Of a DNA stretch of 64,000 bases, positions 62,586 through 64,000 are shown one piece after another; within the stretch, counting starts at the first letter, position 1; the number at the start of each line of letters is the position of its first letter. A program made the position numbers and the translations under genes. This DNA is from Sarcocystis neurona (taxonomy: Eukaryota; Apicomplexa; Conoidasida; Eucoccidiorida; Sarcocystidae), in the NCBI GenBank assembly GCA_000727475.1, contig KL647319.1, positions 356,902-420,901 of the forward strand, given 5' to 3'. Under the pieces are notes generated by a model that saw nothing but the letters and a program-made list of their open reading frames with translations, searched no databases and was not told where the DNA came from.

Positions 62586-62878
62586 CGCTGCTGCTACTGC
62601 AGCACTACTACATTACTGCAACACTACTGCTACATTACTGCAACACTACTGCTACGATACTGCAGCACTACTGTGACATTACTGCTGCACCACTGCCGCT
62701 GCTGCTGCTGTTCCTGCTGTCGCTGCTGCTGCTGTCCCTCCTGTCGCTGCTGCTGCTGTCCCTCCTGTCGCTGCTGTTATTGAATCTGCTTTTGCTCCTG
62801 CTTGTGCTGCACTACTGCAGCTGCTGCTTGTGCTGCACTACTGCAGCTGCTGCTTGTGCTGCACTACTGCAGCTGCTG
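62586..62878 (+). repeat. three consecutive minisatellites (22, 24 and 26 bp)
   Basis: Positions 62586-62695 hold four to five copies of a 22-bp unit (CTACATTACTGCAACACTAC plus TG; starts 62608, 62630, 62652, 62674). Positions 62721-62775 hold a 24-bp unit (CGCTGCTGCTGCTGTCCCTC plus CTGT), two full copies plus a part. Positions 62801-62878 hold a 26-bp unit (CTTGTGCTGCACTACTGCAG plus CTGCTG), three copies. Confidence 0.85.
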
Positions 62879-62900
62879 CAGTGCTACTGCTGACGTTGTT

Positions 62901-63320
62901 GCGCGGACGCACCCCGGCAGCGTTGAAAAGCTTCATTGGTGGCAATTTGCTGCAGCGGCACAGTTCCCTGCCAGAGCGGCAGGTTCGTTGACGTCTGTAC
63001 GCAGCAGCAGCAGATCAAAGCGTAAGAGCAGCAGCAGCAGCGACAGACTGACACAGTGGAAGAAAAAGCGCGACAACAGCAAGACAGCGGCAGCAGCGGA
63101 AAAGGGCGGAACACAACCGCGCAGCAAAACAGAAGAAAGCAGCAGCAGTAGTAAAACTGAAGAGCAGCTGACATTGGCAGCAACAGCAGAAGGAAAGGGC
63201 CACAGGCGGACACAGGGCAGCGGCAGCAGAATAGAACCGCAGAACAGCAGCGGAATAGAAGGCGAGACGAGCAGCAAGAGCAGGGTGGGGGACCAAAATA
63301 GCAGCAGCAACGCGGTATAA
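62901..63320 (+). CDS. candidate Ser/Lys-rich exon
   Basis: An open plus-strand frame after the minisatellites. It begins ARTHPGSVEKLHWWQFAAAA, then Ser/Arg/Lys-rich sequence (SSSRSKRKSSSSSDRLTQWK) and Glu/Thr/Gly-rich sequence, ending at a stop at 63318-63320. Without an ATG it would be an internal or last exon. The antisense frame is Leu/Cys-rich. No domain is recognised. Confidence 0.35.
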   Translation, partial: ARTHPGSVEKLHWWQFAAAAQFPARAAGSLTSVRSSSRSKRKSSSSSDRLTQWKKKRDNSKTAAAAEKGGTQPRSKTEESSSSSKTEEQLTLAATAEGKGHRRTQGSGSRIEPQNSSGIEGETSSKSRVGDQNSSSNAV

Positions 63321-63820
63321 ACAGGAGGAAGCGCTCGCGAAGAAGAAGCAGCAGCAGCACAACAATCCCGGCAGCAAGGCCAGGAGCAGCAGCGTTTCAG
63401 ACGGTAGCAGAGGCAGCGGCGCAGCAGAAGCAGCGGGACAGCAGCAACCGCAGCAGCCGAAGTATCGGCAGATCAAGGACGGCAGCAGCCCTAAAAGAAG
63501 TTGGCATACAAACGGGCAGGAAGCAACAGCAGCAAGGAGAGTAGCAGCAGCAGGAGCACCAGCACGAAGAGCCGAGCAACCCACCGTCTGTTAGAAGATG
63601 AAGAAGCAGCAGCAGTGCACACGGCAGCCGCACGCTTGCAGCAACTGTGACGGAAGCATGTGAGAACCACAGCAGCAGCAACAGCAAGAGACTAAGGCAG
63701 AACACCTATGGCAGCAACAGCACCTTCGCACGCGCGCATGCAGGTCATCGCCTCTCGACAAGAAGCAGAGGATGACGCTGCTACAACAATATAGACGCAC
63801 TGCCACATACGCTGTGCCTC
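63321..63820. other. CAG-rich stretch without a clear gene
   Basis: Plus-strand CAG/AGC triplets with frequent stops in each frame. No coherent frame or splice site pattern was seen. Confidence 0.4.
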
Positions 63821-63824
63821 TCTC

Positions 63825-63930
63825 TCTTTATATATATATGTATATATCTGCTTTCTTTGCATGTGTATGTCTATATGTAATTCTGGATATATCGCTACGT
63901 ATATGGATGTATATATGTGTGTGTCTATAC
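63825..63930. repeat. TA/TG-rich microsatellite
   Basis: TATATATATATG and related runs at the right edge of the window, similar to the other TA islands. Confidence 0.8.
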
Positions 63931-64000
63931 GTGAATATGTGTGTGTATCTCTGTCCCGGTCTCTCTCTTTCTCCGTGTAAAACTATTTAGGTGTGGGCAA

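Noticed and set aside
1..64000. A search by eye for CRISPR arrays, insertion sequences and bacterial operons.
   Set aside because: None is present; the tandem repeats lack regular unique spacers, and gene structure is eukaryotic.

Overview
This window is nuclear DNA of a coccidian apicomplexan, most probably an Eimeria species of poultry. The evidence is long CAG/GCA/AGC trinucleotide tracts that encode Gln, Ala and Ser homopolymers inside very large open frames. There are also introns with GT-AG ends, long (TA)n islands, no bacterial gene organisation, and alternation of repeat-rich and repeat-poor DNA. Repeat-rich and repeat-poor segments, and homopolymeric amino-acid repeats in coding DNA, are described features of Eimeria genomes. 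The species cannot be told from this sequence alone.

Layout. Positions 1-14,150 are repeat-poor, of mixed composition, and hold no gene I can support; two tandem duplications lie there (1199-1337 and 11251-11514). Positions about 14,150-38,800 are CAG-rich and are dominated by one giant plus-strand gene. I reconstruct it as eight exons between 16942 and 38137 whose splice phases all agree, giving about 5,228 residues. It carries three landmarks of the GON4L/YARP chromatin family: an FTxxQ...HVQLLxQ helix, a Myb/SANT domain, and a second SANT-like domain split by about 240 low-complexity residues. A charged open frame at 38362-38793 may be a further 3' exon. Positions 38,800-42,590 are a second repeat-poor segment with a purine-only-like tract and a degenerate tandem repeat.

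Positions 42,590-63,800 are again CAG-rich. They hold a small plus-strand gene of short, repeat-free exons (43315-45188, phase-consistent), a plus-strand Arg/Glu-rich frame (45558), and two large minus-strand Gln-rich open frames (46081-50529 and 53129-57805). Between those two lies a weak secreted-protein candidate bracketed by TA-rich islands. A plus-strand multi-exon gene at about 58921-61263 follows, then a TA-rich block with an interspersed five-copy element, stacked minisatellites, and two weak terminal exons.

No operon-like relation exists between these genes. The only function I can argue from sequence is a nuclear, transcription- or chromatin-related role for the giant gene. Exon boundaries were called by eye from splice consensus and phase. 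Because CAG repeats leave three or more frames open at once, start codons and short exons are the least certain parts.
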